64,000 nucleotides of DNA from Prostheceraeus crozeri (lineage: Eukaryota > Platyhelminthes > Polycladida > Euryleptidae). The DNA lies in NCBI GenBank assembly GCA_907163375.1, contig CAJQUW010006859.1, forward strand, positions 62,001 to 126,000. Direction: 5' to 3'. The notes under the pieces were generated by a model that was not told the DNA's origin, searched no databases, and saw nothing but the letters and a program-made list of their open reading frames with translations. The position numbers and the translations under genes are program-made. Of the stretch, positions 45,067 to 56,678 are shown one piece after another (positions within the stretch are counted from its first letter, which is position 1; every line of letters starts with the position of its first letter).

Positions 45067-45322
45067 CATAGAAATTGATAACAATAAAACCTCTAGAATG
45101 GAAGTAAAGCTTCATGCAATACGCAATAGTGGCACAAAAATCGCACGCATTTTCACTTAGATACACTTGTCAACGGCTGTGTCATTGGGTTAGAGTCAAT
45201 CACATGTGCAATTATAAGCTTTTCATTGGTTCTTCATGCCCCAACTTAGTTCCCCCGGATGTGCCGCGACCTTGAGTCAATTTCCATTCTAGTCAACTTC
45301 AGATAAACAATCTATTTCTATG
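45067..45322. mobile_element. hAT-like MITE family 2, perfect 8-bp duplication
   Basis: Ends CATAGAAATTGATAACAATA and ...AATCTATTTCTATG, internal CTAGAATGGAA and TTTCCATTCTAG inverted. Flanked by gctatcac at 45059-45066 and 45323-45330. 256 bp, sister of 17047-17300 (same order of gcttcatgcaat, ccccggatgtgccgcgacctt, cagataaaca). It sits directly beyond the right arm of the inverted duplication above. Confidence 0.93.
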
Positions 45323-45330
45323 GCTATCAC

Positions 45331-46624
45331 AGCTGCTTCAAATATCAGCGAGTCGAGAAACGTTATCAAACATGCTTCCATCGGGCCGCTAGTCAGAAGC
45401 TATCGATCTTCGTAACAGCTTATCTTACTTTATTCTCTTTAGATCTCAGTAAATGATCCTGAGTACTTAACGCATTTCTGGATACGCGGGACTGATTTTG
45501 AGCGCGTTCTTGATTGATCTCAAGCCTTTGACCTCGGACTGTTCCTCATTATCTCTCCCTTTTAGCGTCCTCATGATCAAAGCAATCTTACCTAATGCTA
45601 ACTGCAATTCACTATCTCGGAGATTTTCTCAAAGTGCTAGATGATTTGAAAACTCGTTAACTTTGATGTTATTCTTTCTGGAGACTTTGATGTTAGGAAT
45701 TTCGAAGGGAAGTATCGGACACCCAAGTTGTATCAGAATGACAAGTTCGCACGTTAGAATATCACGACTACACTGACAAGGAAATTGACATGATAATTAT
45801 AATGATTCACTGAAATTTTCAATGAAGTACTTTAAAGTTTTCGTTTGATTAACTGTTAGAGAGGACTGAACGATAAAATGATAAATTCAAGTGCAAAGTG
45901 CAGAACTCTAACGATCTAGCAAGAATACGAGGAATACGCGAGAAGTTAATTATGATGACGATTATTGCCGCTGAATTTTGTGTTGAATATTAACGAAGTA
46001 TGAAGACGGATTCGATCTGCCAAGATCTTGTCTGTGAGCTGCGCAAATCAATAGTTTTCGTGGAATAGGAGGGAATTTGATAGAAAACTAAGTTTGAATC
46101 ATATTCAAAAATTGAATCCGGAAGCAGAATATTTTCCTTGCTTATAACCTACTTGTTGTGTTCATATTGTGAATCATCATGTCATAGTATTCGCGCCTAT
46201 CCATCGAAGTAGAATGACTCCTCGCGAAATGGCTGAAATGGGAGATTTGGACAATGCCGATCGAATAGACTGTCGAAAACCTCATAACTGAATTTTTAAA
46301 CATCTCGTGAAGTCATTCTAGTGCATTCAGATTCGAAAATTGAGCCGAGCCTGTGAATTAAAATGAAGAAATGAGGTCAAACTGAATGCAATTTAAATTT
46401 AGTTAAAATCGATGCCATCATGAGATCTGATGGTTAGGATCACAAGAGCATTGATTACATGTAGGTAGATCAAATATATTGTTCTAATCTGAGGAAGGTC
46501 ATTATTAGACCGTCTTCCGTATTTCAATTAATTCATCTTATGTCGCCTAAGCCTAAATTTGCCTTAAGTTTGCCTAAAACTGTACTCAGCTCGGTTGATA
46601 ATCTTTTCAAGTTCTCCAAACAAA
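45331..46624. other. Intron, nothing recognised
   Basis: No supported feature in this 1.3-kb interval. Confidence 0.4.
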
Positions 46625-47371
46625 TAGTCCGGGAGCTAGCGTGAAGTTGTGCAGGGAACGAGGTAGTACATAAAACTTTCACATAGCATAGTACACATCT
46701 AGCCTACTGCAAAACTTCGCGTCTGCCGGATCAGATCATTTGCTTTTCAGAAATAGAGATGATAACAAAATCCTATGTATTTCCAATGGTAAAATTGTGA
46801 CATCTGAGGTGTTGACTCCATTTTTTCGAATTTTTGCTCATAAAAGTTACACAAATTGGTATTTTGTTGAACTGGTTATTATAGAAATCATCTACAGATC
46901 ATGATCTTTCAAATGAGTTTTCATTCAGTGACAGAGGATGAAGTAAAGTGTACAAACAGACACTTTTCGTTAAAGTATATCAACAATTTTCCTGAAATTT
47001 CTATGTTAAAATTTGCAGTTACACCAACGAAAAGTGTCTGTTTGTACACTTTACTTCATCCTCTGTCACTGAATGATAGCTCATTTGAAAGATCATGATC
47101 TGTAGATGATTTCTATAATAACCAATTCAACAAAATACCAACTTGTACATTTTTTATGAGCAAAAACTCGAAAAAATGGAGTTTGACCTCAGATGTCACA
47201 ATTTTGCCATTGGAAATACATAGGATTTTGTTATCATCTCTATTTCTGAAAAGCAAATGATCTGATCCGGCAGACGCGAAGTTTTGCAGTAGGTTAGAGG
47301 TGTACTATGCTATGTGAAAGTTTTATGTACTACCTCGTTCCCTGCACAACTTCACGCTAGCTCCCGGACTA
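46625..47371. mobile_element. Foldback element, 747 bp, long inverted arms
   Basis: Begins TAGTCCGGGAGCTAGCGTG and ends CACGCTAGCTCCCGGACTA. The two arms of about 340 bp pair almost completely (for example gacacttttcgtt against aacgaaaagtgtc near the centre), leaving a loop of about 60 bp. The outer CTGCAGGGAACGAGG-like and CTTTCACA motifs relate it to the AGTCCGG family at 13234 and 9985. A TA at each junction could be a target duplication but is part of the palindrome, so this is ambiguous. No coding capacity. Confidence 0.88.
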
Positions 47372-47999
47372 AAATCAAATTTAAAAACAAAGGTATATAG
47401 TATCCTGAACCATGCTTGTGGACAAACTGAGCTTGTGAGATAAACTCATGCACATTTAGGAGCCAAGTTGATCATTTAGCTAGATGATTGGCAGATTATT
47501 TGTTAAATCTGTACTAAAGCTGTTTTGGCAAATTCCGTGACTTAATTCTGAGAACGCACGATCCGATGAAGAAGAATACATTATTGAGTACTTGTGCTTT
47601 TACAATCTTCTCGAATTACTTACAAATTTTGTTTTTAAATGAAGAATTAAATAGCGGCACTTTTTCATAAAAATTGCTGGTTTGGGTTTCATTTCCGCGC
47701 GATTGGCAAATGATTATTAATGTTCATTAAATATGAAAATTACTGAAACTCATTCAAATGAAACAAATTGATAGAAAATGACGTCATGTGCTCCAAACTT
47801 GAAATCTAAAGTTATCCTTTCAAACAAAGCTCTACAAAGTATAGTTTCTTCTTTGTACAAACCAACGCTAAAGAATTAATGCATGACATTATTAGCATAA
47901 ACTCACTTTGTGAATAGTCCCTTTGAAATTTGATTATTGTTGCGAGACGGTGGTGGTGGTGGTAATGGTGGTGTCAGCCCACCTCCTCCCTGCTATTGG
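47372..47999. other. Intron, nothing recognised
   Basis: AT-rich until a (GGTGGT)n-like run near 47950, which precedes the LINE fragment on the other strand. Confidence 0.4.
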
Positions 48000-48330
48000 T
48001 AGCGGTTCAGGGGACGTCAGGTGTCAGGCAAATCAATCGCCCTCTCCCAGCGACGCATGACTTCCGCACACTTGACGGGGGCAGTTAATAGGTCTCATGG
48101 TGTGAGCGTTGTGTGTATGTGTGTGCAAGCGAAGAGGTGCTTTGTATTGTGCGGTTGTGATTCACAGAGGGGACAAAGAGGTGAAGAATGGAGAGAGGGG
48201 TTCATGTTGTGTGAGCATTCTTCTAAGAAAGGTAATTTGCTGGTGCGGAGTTGTGCCAGTGTTCTGCGTGTTCGAGAGGGTCCGCAACAGAGTTGAAACG
48301 GGCCGTGGCAACACCGGTGGCCGTTTCCAA
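48000..48330 (-). pseudogene. LINE ORF2 C-terminus with Cys/His motif
   Basis: The minus frame has RTRRTLAQLRTSKLPFLEEC, SSPLCPLCESQPHNTKHLFAC and, after a stop, DLLTAPVKCAEVMRRWE. 'R.TLAQLR.G....L......(S)LCP.C....H...HLF.CP' followed by 'LW..P...A..L..W' is the usual end of a group of non-LTR elements. The C..C...H....C residues are all present. GC-rich relative to surroundings. Confidence 0.72.
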
Positions 48331-49222
48331 CCATGGTCCGCACATCTGTGTTCCTTGTAAAAGCGGTCATGGCTTGTACACTGAAAAGATTGAAACTCAT
48401 TTACGTCAGCTCGAGTTTCTTCGAAAGCCATCAATATCCTTCCTTCTACACATGGCTTATGTGAAAAGAAAAAACTTAGGCCATTAGAAACATGTACTTA
48501 AAATTGAAAACAAATTTGGCTTTAATAATTGGTAAGACAAAGTGATGTTTGAAATTGCTCAATGACCTACTAAAATTGCTTTTGTGGTTTAAGTTGGGAA
48601 GATTTGCCTCTGAATTTCTCAAATGTTCTTTGAACTGAAAACTTTTTACGTCACTCAAGTTCACAAGATAAAAAGGAAGGGGCAATTAAAGTTTTTCGTT
48701 TTCGCTATTTGAAGATCAAAGATGTTGAATGGAAGCCGCGGTCAGTCTTGATGAGTCATGCCTGCCAAACTGTCGCCTGCAAACGTGGAGTACTGCATGT
48801 AGGTCACCTTGTAATGGGCAATAAAGATGATGCTTGGTTGATCCGACAAAAGATGGCTGAGGTAAAAGTGATGTGAGAAGTTTGCGAATGAGAAACAAAT
48901 TGAGTTAGCATGCAAAACTTTTCAACAGAAACAAGACACACAGACGTTTACTGCTTCTTGTGAGGATGGTTTGTTGTATCCCCCAGTACCAGCTGACAGC
49001 ACGTACTTAATCTGCTTTCACACAACTGACTTATATGATAAAAAGGGATTTTAGAGGAGAATAAAGGTTTCTGAGTGCAAAGCAGTTAGCGGGAGAAGTG
49101 CTAAGATATATTGCGGTTTTGGTAGGGATATGAAGCTTTATGTCAAATCCTAGTTTAATGTTTTAAATACCAATTCAAGTGACAGTTTCCTTTAACCGAT
49201 GATGATGATGTCCGATGAATGG
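48331..49222. other. Intron, nothing recognised
   Basis: No supported feature; overlapping short open frames only. Confidence 0.35.
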
Positions 49223-49407
49223 TTTAACGTCGCTAATTCCTCTTAGTGGGGCTTGGACGGTGTTGACACAGTCAGACTTCAATCTGTACCGCTGTGATCT
49301 TTTAGTCGAGATGTCCTTCCTGACGACTTCCAATGACACTCTCGGGGCTCGACCTCTGAACCAGAAGATCGCACGGTCAAGCATTTAACCACTGTGCCAC
49401 GAAGACT
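49223..49407 (-). repeat. SINE-A, minus strand
   Basis: Reverse complement: gtcttcgtggcacagtgg (A box), cagaggtcgagccccgagag (B box), gacatctcgactaaaagatc and gtctgactgtgtcaacacc, ending aggaattagcgacgtt. Confidence 0.83.
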
Positions 49408-50338
49408 GCTTCTGCTTCAGAAGCCGTTTTGGGGTTGCGCTTCTTGTTAGTTTGTCGTTGTGGTATGCAGTGGAATGGTCCTGTGAAAGGTCTTAGACAC
49501 GTAAAAATTGTGGCCTTGTAAGCAAGATATTAAAGCTCATGCCTTCGGTTGAGGAATTCATTGATCGATTCTCCGCAGTCGCATGAAAGCGGCTACTATA
49601 TTGTTGTTTGATGATTCAAACTTATCCTTCCTGTGAAGTCTCTCAAGGGCCTGATACGGAACCAAGTAAGATCCTCCAAGTAAGCTGGCGGCCGAGCCCG
49701 GGAATATCCAGCAGTCCGAGAATCCCCGCGGAGATGGAAGCTGGAATCTTGGCTGCCACCCTGTCCAAGGAAGCGTAGGAAGGCCTAAGAAATCAACTTA
49801 GCTTTACCCCGACATAGATAACCGCAATATCCAAATAGCTTCAATTTATAAAATTCAATCACAACCCTATTAAAACGTCATGGACAGTCTGTACTCCTTT
49901 CGGTTTTATCAGCTGTGTCAGAAGGCATGATGGCAAGAGAACAGAGTCTCTGTGTCTTCTAATGTTGACACCTGTGGAAGTTTGGTGACATTTGGTCAAA
50001 TACGAAGTGAAATTTGAATGTGAAGATGGGCGATCCCACCCGCAACCCGACCTGACCACGAAAGATCGGGTTTCGAGCAGAACAGTTTTGAAGACGGATC
50101 GGACGATCTCTCTTTATTATGACCCCGAGAGAACCCCGAAAAACCAGAACTCGGATTTTTTCGAGTTTGAGGACACATTTTGAAAATCTGTGAGAACCTA
50201 TGAATATTTTTTTCCAAAGCAGCCGAGCAAATTTCATTCATTCATGTAGTACAATGTCGTGTGCAACTAATCCTGTCAATGTTTCAGCATTTTATCAATT
50301 ACAAAGGGGAATTATTAATTCTTACTTGTATTACTTAC
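49408..50338. other. Intron; GC-rich patch without identity
   Basis: A GC-rich segment at 49620-49800 is open in one frame (VSWRPSPGISSSPRIPAEME), but I cannot assign it. Nothing else recognised. Confidence 0.35.
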
Positions 50339-50339
50339 T

Positions 50340-50392
<53 letters not shown>

Positions 50393-50490
50393 TATATATA
50401 TATTATAATTATATAATTAATATAATAATATATATATATATATATTATATTATATTTATATTATATAGTATATATATATATATATATTAC
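50339..50490. repeat. (TA)n microsatellite
   Basis: Interrupted TA dinucleotide tract of about 150 bp with short att/aat interruptions, in the intron about 0.5 kb before the terminal exon. Confidence 0.97.
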
Positions 50491-50814
50491 TTACTTCAAT
50501 TAGATTTGTTATTATATCGGAATATATTTGATTTGAATAGACGATAATAGTGTATTTTATTTGATCTCCAAAATAAAAAGAAAGATTATCAGATCAGCCC
50601 TCGAGTTCTGGTCGGGTTTCAATATTCATGACCTACATTAGCTAATCCATATTTCAAAGTACCCATTTTTGAATGACACATTTTCCTGACATCGTGATAT
50701 TGATGATTATTTCAATAGCTTCTTGTACTTAGTATCAATTTCAAATTAAATCGATTGAGAATCTTCGAAAATTTCATTCAAAACTTAAAAATTCAAAAAT
50801 TCAATTTGTAAAGA

Positions 50815-50955
50815 AATTTAACCCACGAATGCAAATTTGTTTTGGCACATACTACTGGCCAATTTTTTAAGTAACTGCTGAAAGTCATGGTATATTAGCG
50901 TGAGAGAGTATAAAATATCTCGCAAAGTGCGATTACCTGAACTTAGTTCATCTTT
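50815..50955 (+). repeat. 140-bp direct repeat, upstream copy
   Basis: Matches 53485-53625 in the same orientation (taacccacga, gcacatactactggc, attttttaagta.ctgctga, gcaaagtgcgatt.cctgaac). This copy ends about 45 bp before the acceptor of the terminal exon, so the repeat is part of the 3' end of the intron. Confidence 0.88.
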
Positions 50956-51000
50956 TAGTTTTTCAGTTTATTTCCTGATTTCATTTTTCCTTCATTTCAG

Positions 51001-52014
51001 CTGCCTGCAGCGGAAGTTCCTCCAGCATCCGTTCCCAGTACCTCAACTCACCATTCCTCTTCTCCTCCTCGTGTCGTCACTGCCTCCCGTCCCGTCCTCA
51101 ATAATCCTCCGCATCACACTCCCTCGCCCAATACCACCGCTCCTCCTCCAGTCCTGATCCAAAGACGGCGTTTCAACGCCCGCACCAGCCGTCCTGCCGC
51201 CTCTCCAGGGGCTCGCAAACCGTCAAGTTCCAGCTCTGACGATTCCGAACATTCGCCCAATCATGTGACTCCAGGGCGTCGTCGAAGTAGCTGGAAACGC
51301 AATTCCCGGCCTCCACCGATCCCACCGCGCACCTGTTCCACTCCTACGACGTCCACCAAGTCCCCACGTTGCGCTCCTACCATCCCATCGAAATCGCCGC
51401 GTTCAGCGGCTGCCTCCAAGTCTCCACGGGTGAATCTCGTCCATCAGACGTCCTTGGATGAAGTGCGGAAGCGCAAGAAACGACCACCACCGTCTAAACT
51501 TGAGCCGAAAGTAAAGGAAGTAGATGAGGATGACGAACTCAACACTGTTGTAGATCTTCTTTCTCCCAGTGATTTCAGACTGGCACCGGAAGGTGGAGAA
51601 CTCGGCGCTGAGGCAGCCCCCAACAGCATTGAGGGCCATGAACAGTTTCTGAGACTTTGTCAGAGAACCGCCGATGAGGCCGAAGAGCGGCAAATCCGCG
51701 AGAAGATCGGCCAACTCTCAGCAACTGTCAACGAACTTCAACGACATTTGATTCAACTGGGCTGTCATGGCTCGGTTATTCAAGCACCGTCCTCAACTCG
51801 CCATCTTCTCAACACCCCTCCAACTGAGCGGCGAGGTCGCCGAAGCCGAAGCAGCAGTGCGAGTGGCAATGCTAACTCCGACAGAGACGATTTATACATC
51901 GATGACGATCTCAACGAACAGCCGGAAATTATTTTGGGCTCTGAAGATAGAGACTCGCTATTGTTAGAATTGGAACAGTTTCAGCTACCAGAAAGTTCAG
52001 TCAGGCAGGATTAA
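51001..52014 (+). CDS. Terminal exon of the long plus-strand gene
   Basis: The acceptor tttttccttcatttcag ends at 51000. The frame is open in phase 0 for 337 codons and stops with TAA at 52012-52014. It begins LPAAEVPPASVPSTSTHHSS, followed by a long basic, Ser/Pro-rich, presumably disordered part (residues about 1-180, including RPPPIPPR, an SH3-ligand-like PxxP motif, and repeated KSPR motifs). Next comes an acidic patch (KEVDEDDELN), then a helical segment likely to be a coiled coil (FLRLCQRTADEAEERQIREK and following), and an acidic C-terminus. GC is about 55-58% against AT-rich flanks. PPPIPPR could bind an SH3 domain, which would suit an NCK-associated protein, but the family assignment is unproven. 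Confidence 0.85.
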   Translation: MPAAEVPPASVPSTSTHHSSSPPRVVTASRPVLNNPPHHTPSPNTTAPPPVLIQRRRFNARTSRPAASPGARKPSSSSSDDSEHSPNHVTPGRRRSSWKRNSRPPPIPPRTCSTPTTSTKSPRCAPTIPSKSPRSAAASKSPRVNLVHQTSLDEVRKRKKRPPPSKLEPKVKEVDEDDELNTVVDLLSPSDFRLAPEGGELGAEAAPNSIEGHEQFLRLCQRTADEAEERQIREKIGQLSATVNELQRHLIQLGCHGSVIQAPSSTRHLLNTPPTERRGRRSRSSSASGNANSDRDDLYIDDDLNEQPEIILGSEDRDSLLLELEQFQLPESSVRQD

Positions 52015-52342
52015 TGTCCTTTTCTAAACCTGTCAATTTGTGCCTTCATCAAATAATAGTGAAATTGAGGAATAACTTAAGCCAAAATGTCAAACCATGA
52101 CAACGAAACGTTTGCGACGCTCTCGGCCAAGCGAACTATAAACTATAGAAGATATTGAGTGTATTTTTCCAAAATATTGTCTAGTTTTTCATGACGTCAC
52201 CAAATCCCTGAATGCATCTGTCCGTTTGGATAAAAAATGTAAATAACTAAATATCATATCAATGATTCATTATAATGCCATAATGATTTGCTAATACATG
52301 GAAATATATCAACAAAATCTATGTAAATGGATAAATAATAAA
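52015..52342 (+). terminator. 3' UTR and polyadenylation signal
   Basis: AT-rich sequence after the stop codon with AATAAA at 52337-52342 (within ataaataataaagc). This is the first canonical signal I see, predicting a 3' UTR of roughly 330-350 bases. Confidence 0.5.
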
Positions 52343-54878
52343 GCTAAATGAAGAAATCAAAGTAATAGTTCAGAGGCAGGGATTAATGTGTGTCATTTGA
52401 TTGAGATAACATCAAATTGGCAACTAAAGAATGTACTTTCCTACTTGATTCATAATTATGTGATGAAATTTATCGGAGTAACTTCAGCAAATCTGGAATC
52501 GTTCTGTTTCCGAATATGAAACACTGATTGGGTCTATCTGACGCATCTGTTTATTAAAAACATCCAAAATGAATAACCTTGCAGCAATTTAATTGATGAA
52601 TTATCAGCCAACAGATTGTTTGTTTTACTGCTGACCATTTTCTAAATTTGAAAATGTTGATTTCCAGCGAGCTGCAGTTTTTCCTATACACCAGAGAAAC
52701 TAAGTACCAATAAAACAAATAAATCGTTGAATAGATAATCACCAATTAATTTGTAGCCCTTCATTATAGAAAGTTTGTTTCATGTCAACAAATGGATGTT
52801 TTATTTTTATCAACCGGACCAATTAACAATTGAGATCGCAAAAGCAGCGCTCATTCATTTGCTTGAAGTTACTCCGAAAAGTAATTGGAATTTTGACAGC
52901 TTGAAAACGACCATAAATAAATGACATCGTCCGCTTTTAACCCATCAATGAAATGTTTGGTGATAACTTTGTCAGGAATAAAACGGCACAAATTCACAGA
53001 TTATCTTTCTTTCTCCGGGTAAAATGTTTGAATTTGAGCTTCCACTCAACACCCAACTTCTTCACAAAACCTTCCATTCTTTAATACCGTTCTTTCTACG
53101 ATTCTCCTTGATGTCTCTTCACTATTTCATTTTCGATCTATTCGCCCGTTTATTATGAGACGATCAGATAAAGGAGATGACAATTTTTCAAGTTTTCACA
53201 CCTCACTCTTCTCTACCTTGCTCCCAAACTTTGCCAGGGGACACCTTCTTCTCAGGAGCATTTCGATCCTCAGGATCGCTTGAAGCCGCCTTCATCTTTC
53301 ATCCTTTACATCTTTACGCCATCTTTACGCATGTTAGCCTCACTTTTCAATAGGGACACTCAGTGAATCTCATAGATTACATGTATACGTTGACCTAGTT
53401 GTGGTATCAAATATCACCTGCTATAAATTGTTGTTCAGTGCTATTTTCTATCATAGACATCAGATGAATTTTCAGAAATATTTTAACCCACGATTACAAA
53501 ATAAATCTTTTTTGCACATACTACTGGCTGATTTTTTAAGTAGCTGCTGAATGTCAAAGTATATTACCATGGGAGAGAATAAAATATCCCGCAAAGTGCG
53601 ATTGCCTGAACATAGTTTATCTGATGTCTGTGATACCTATTGTTCCTTTTGAATGGTTCACAACTTTTATGTTTACTTTTGCGCACTGATGCTTCAGTTA
53701 TCACGCTCAAATAGAAAAGTTCGATTTGTGTTTAATGATACACCGGTAATGAATCATTTGTTATAATAGCATTTGATGAAATAATCAGAGTTCTAAGTAG
53801 ATTACTGTTTCTTCCCTTCGATATAGAATTACACCGATAATTATTAATAGTTTTTCAGAATTGATTTGTTGTTTTCCCAAGATTTTGTTCGGTCAGATTT
53901 TGTATCTTTAGATTCTTTCTTTCGATCTCCTATCTTGTTTTTCTTAGTATCTTTATGTGACCCTTAACTGACCATTGAATTTTGTCTTTAGATTTATGTT
54001 GACGTGGCTATTGCTTTTATTGACTATTTCTGTAATGCTGTAAAGAGTTCGAAACTATGAAACCTACGTTTGCACTATGTTTTTGACGCCCAATTTTTCC
54101 ATATCTTGTCTAATGTCTATACATCTCAGTAAGAATATTAATTCAATCTCAGATACTTTTCAGTCGTCATATCGTTTCCTTTTCCGTGTTGTTGCTAGAA
54201 AACCGAATTTTGGTTCTAGTTCCTGCGCTTTGTTCATTTGTCATATTCATTCATTGTTCGTTCATTCATCATGGCGGTCACGTGGCTTCTTTCTCAACTT
54301 AACCCGTACATGCAGTTCGGAGAAAAATGGCCTGAATAACAGTAAGAGGCGTCAAGTGCGTGAAATCTGAATCTAACTTTTTTAAATATTTCCTTTATGC
54401 ATCTTTTGATTTTCTTAAACATTATCGCGCACGCTCTTATCATCTTCAGGTATTGATTGTTTCTCCGATCTACATGTGCAATTCAATACAACAACGAGAA
54501 ATTCCATTTGCCAGAATAAGACTATAGAACGTGTGCTGAATTCGTAATCACTGTCGATGTGCGAAGAATATTTCGTGAATGAAAACTGGCTTGCATTTAT
54601 TAAAGGAAGTTGCATCTATTGTGGCTCTCCTCTCAAGGCTTATTTATAATTTTCCGGCATATTCACTAAAATATAGAAGTTTAAAACAATGACTTTGTTT
54701 TTGATTTATCAAGCATTATCATAACTGAGGAATGGTCAGACCACGCTAAATGCAGAACAAGATAAAGCATGAAGAGCACGTGCAGCTGCTATATTCGATA
54801 GCATGCAGGAAATTGTCAACAAAAAAGCTACTCAGCAATCATTCACACATACACAATGTCTGTCATGCTACAAAAATA
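52343..54878. other. Intergenic, one repeat copy
   Basis: Holds the downstream copy of the 140-bp direct repeat (53485-53625). Otherwise no gene or element recognised; the open frame 54077-54370 has no resemblance. Confidence 0.45.
53485..53625 (+). repeat. 140-bp direct repeat, downstream copy
   Basis: Second copy of 50815-50955, about 1.5 kb after the stop codon, same orientation, diverged by roughly 15-20% by eye. No target duplication or tRNA-like boxes seen. Confidence 0.88.
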
Positions 54879-55266
54879 AGGTGACATGCCACGCGTAATT
54901 ACACATGAGACTAAACATCCGTGGCTATGCGTGACATTGCTGCAACATCTGTCGGCAGTCCTGTTATATAGACTTTGCGTCTCATGTGTCTGCATGTATC
55001 AGAGGCTGAACAATATGATAGGACCTCAATTTCATGCTCAGGGAAGACAGAACATGCTTATCCGTGGTTCAAGCGGCAACGCAGACGACGCGCAAACTAT
55101 AAACGCTCGCCCTCGCGTATTCATAAACATTTCCCATGTTTTCAACAGCATCAGATCAAATGATTTCTGACTCTTAGTGCATCGCGTATGTACGCGCGTA
55201 GAAGAATAGAATGTGTTTAATCATGGATGTTTGGGATGTTCCGTAATTACGCGTGACATGTCACCT
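54879..55266. mobile_element. Element with AGGTGACATG inverted ends
   Basis: The left end AGGTGACATGCCACGCGTAA and the right end, read in reverse complement as AGGTGACATGTCACGCGTAA, continue TTAC; a further shared AAACATCC lies inside. 388 bp, relatively CpG-rich. No obvious target duplication and no transposase; superfamily not determined. The overlapping open frame 54886-55170 is incidental. Confidence 0.78.
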
Positions 55267-56678
55267 AGTGAAGTCTAAGGTTTTCTGTAGTCTACCATGT
55301 CTTTCATCGCATATCTGGTAAAAAGAACGCCTATAGCAAGGTCTGTCCTTACAGGAAAGCTAACATCGATAGCACATAATTCGAACATGCATCTCAGATG
55401 TATAGTGAGTACCCAATGGAAAAAATTCTGTCGGCCCATTATTATCCATCTGATGTTGGCCTGATAAGCAAAGTGGTCCAGCGCATTTGTATCGGCCCAA
55501 CATGAGTTGCCAACACTCACTCAATACGCGCCAAATACACGCCAACGCTCACCCGACACCGATCAAAATTTTGTTTTATATACTGCTGGTTAATTCGTCA
55601 TGCCCTTTATGTATTATAACAAAAATCATAAGTTTGATATCACTATGGAACCTCTTACTTCTCCTTCCACCTCTTCCTCACTATCTTATCACCCATGAAA
55701 CAAGAGCGGAACAACGAGAACAACTATACTTCAGTTCAATATTTATTATAGTATGCTTCATACAGCAGAGGAATTACCACAGCCGCCTCCTGTTCTTTCT
55801 TCCACAGTTCAGGTCATTCGCGTAAAGTAAATGGGATCCTTCACCTCTGCTTCCTCGACGTTCTCATCGACTTATCGACGGTGTAGGGATTCTGGAAAAC
55901 AAAAAATGAAAATGACAGTACGATTTATTAAAAAAATAGTTCGGCTTCAGGAGGCTAAAATTGATTCTAAACAAATGAGAAACATTTTAAGCACATTTAT
56001 TGGGTTAGCATTAGCAACTTCGCAATTTCCTGATAAACTTATTTTCAACAAAATCCAATACAATTAAACCTACATTATATGGTACGAGTCTCATTGTCCT
56101 GACATAGGGCTTGGAAGAGAATAAGGTCTAATATTCTATTCTAAAGGCATGAACTCCTAAATATATAACACCTGGACTGTCAGCCAAAATGTCAGGTGTG
56201 CATCAGGGGCTGATTTCTTGTTCATTATGTTACAAAGCAAATGTTTTTTTTAAATTGACATGAGCATAATAAGCAAAATTTATTTTTCGACTAGTAACGG
56301 CAAGTTCTCTGTATCAAGAATACACTTTCTCACTTGAGCCGTGCGTTCGGTAAATATTCGAGGATAGATACATGTATAATAGCGCAGGCCCATGCATTCC
56401 AAATGCTTTTAAGTGTATTAATTTTGAGATCGCTCTTTTGAAATCAGATATATATGTTTTATTTCTTGAGCCAGATGTTTAGCTATACAATTCTCACAAT
56501 ATTTAAATCTATGTAATGAAAAAATAGACGTCGTAGGTCAATAAATCATATAATACTCCCAAATTTTCGAACGTCTCTTTCTCTAGGGTATGAAATCACA
56601 CTGACAGTGGGCAAATTATCTCACAAGCAACTAACATAGTACAAAATTCAAACACAAATAACTCAGAGGTCCTACTTC
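55267..56678. other. Intergenic, nothing recognised
   Basis: No supported feature; several short open frames without family resemblance. Confidence 0.35.

Noticed and set aside
48021..48360. Plus-strand open frames of 83-91 codons
   Set aside because: They overlap the minus-strand LINE tail whose Cys/His pattern and downstream DL..P..A....W motif are the better explanation.
50200..50547. 115-codon open frame
   Set aside because: Mostly Tyr/Ile from the TA microsatellite.
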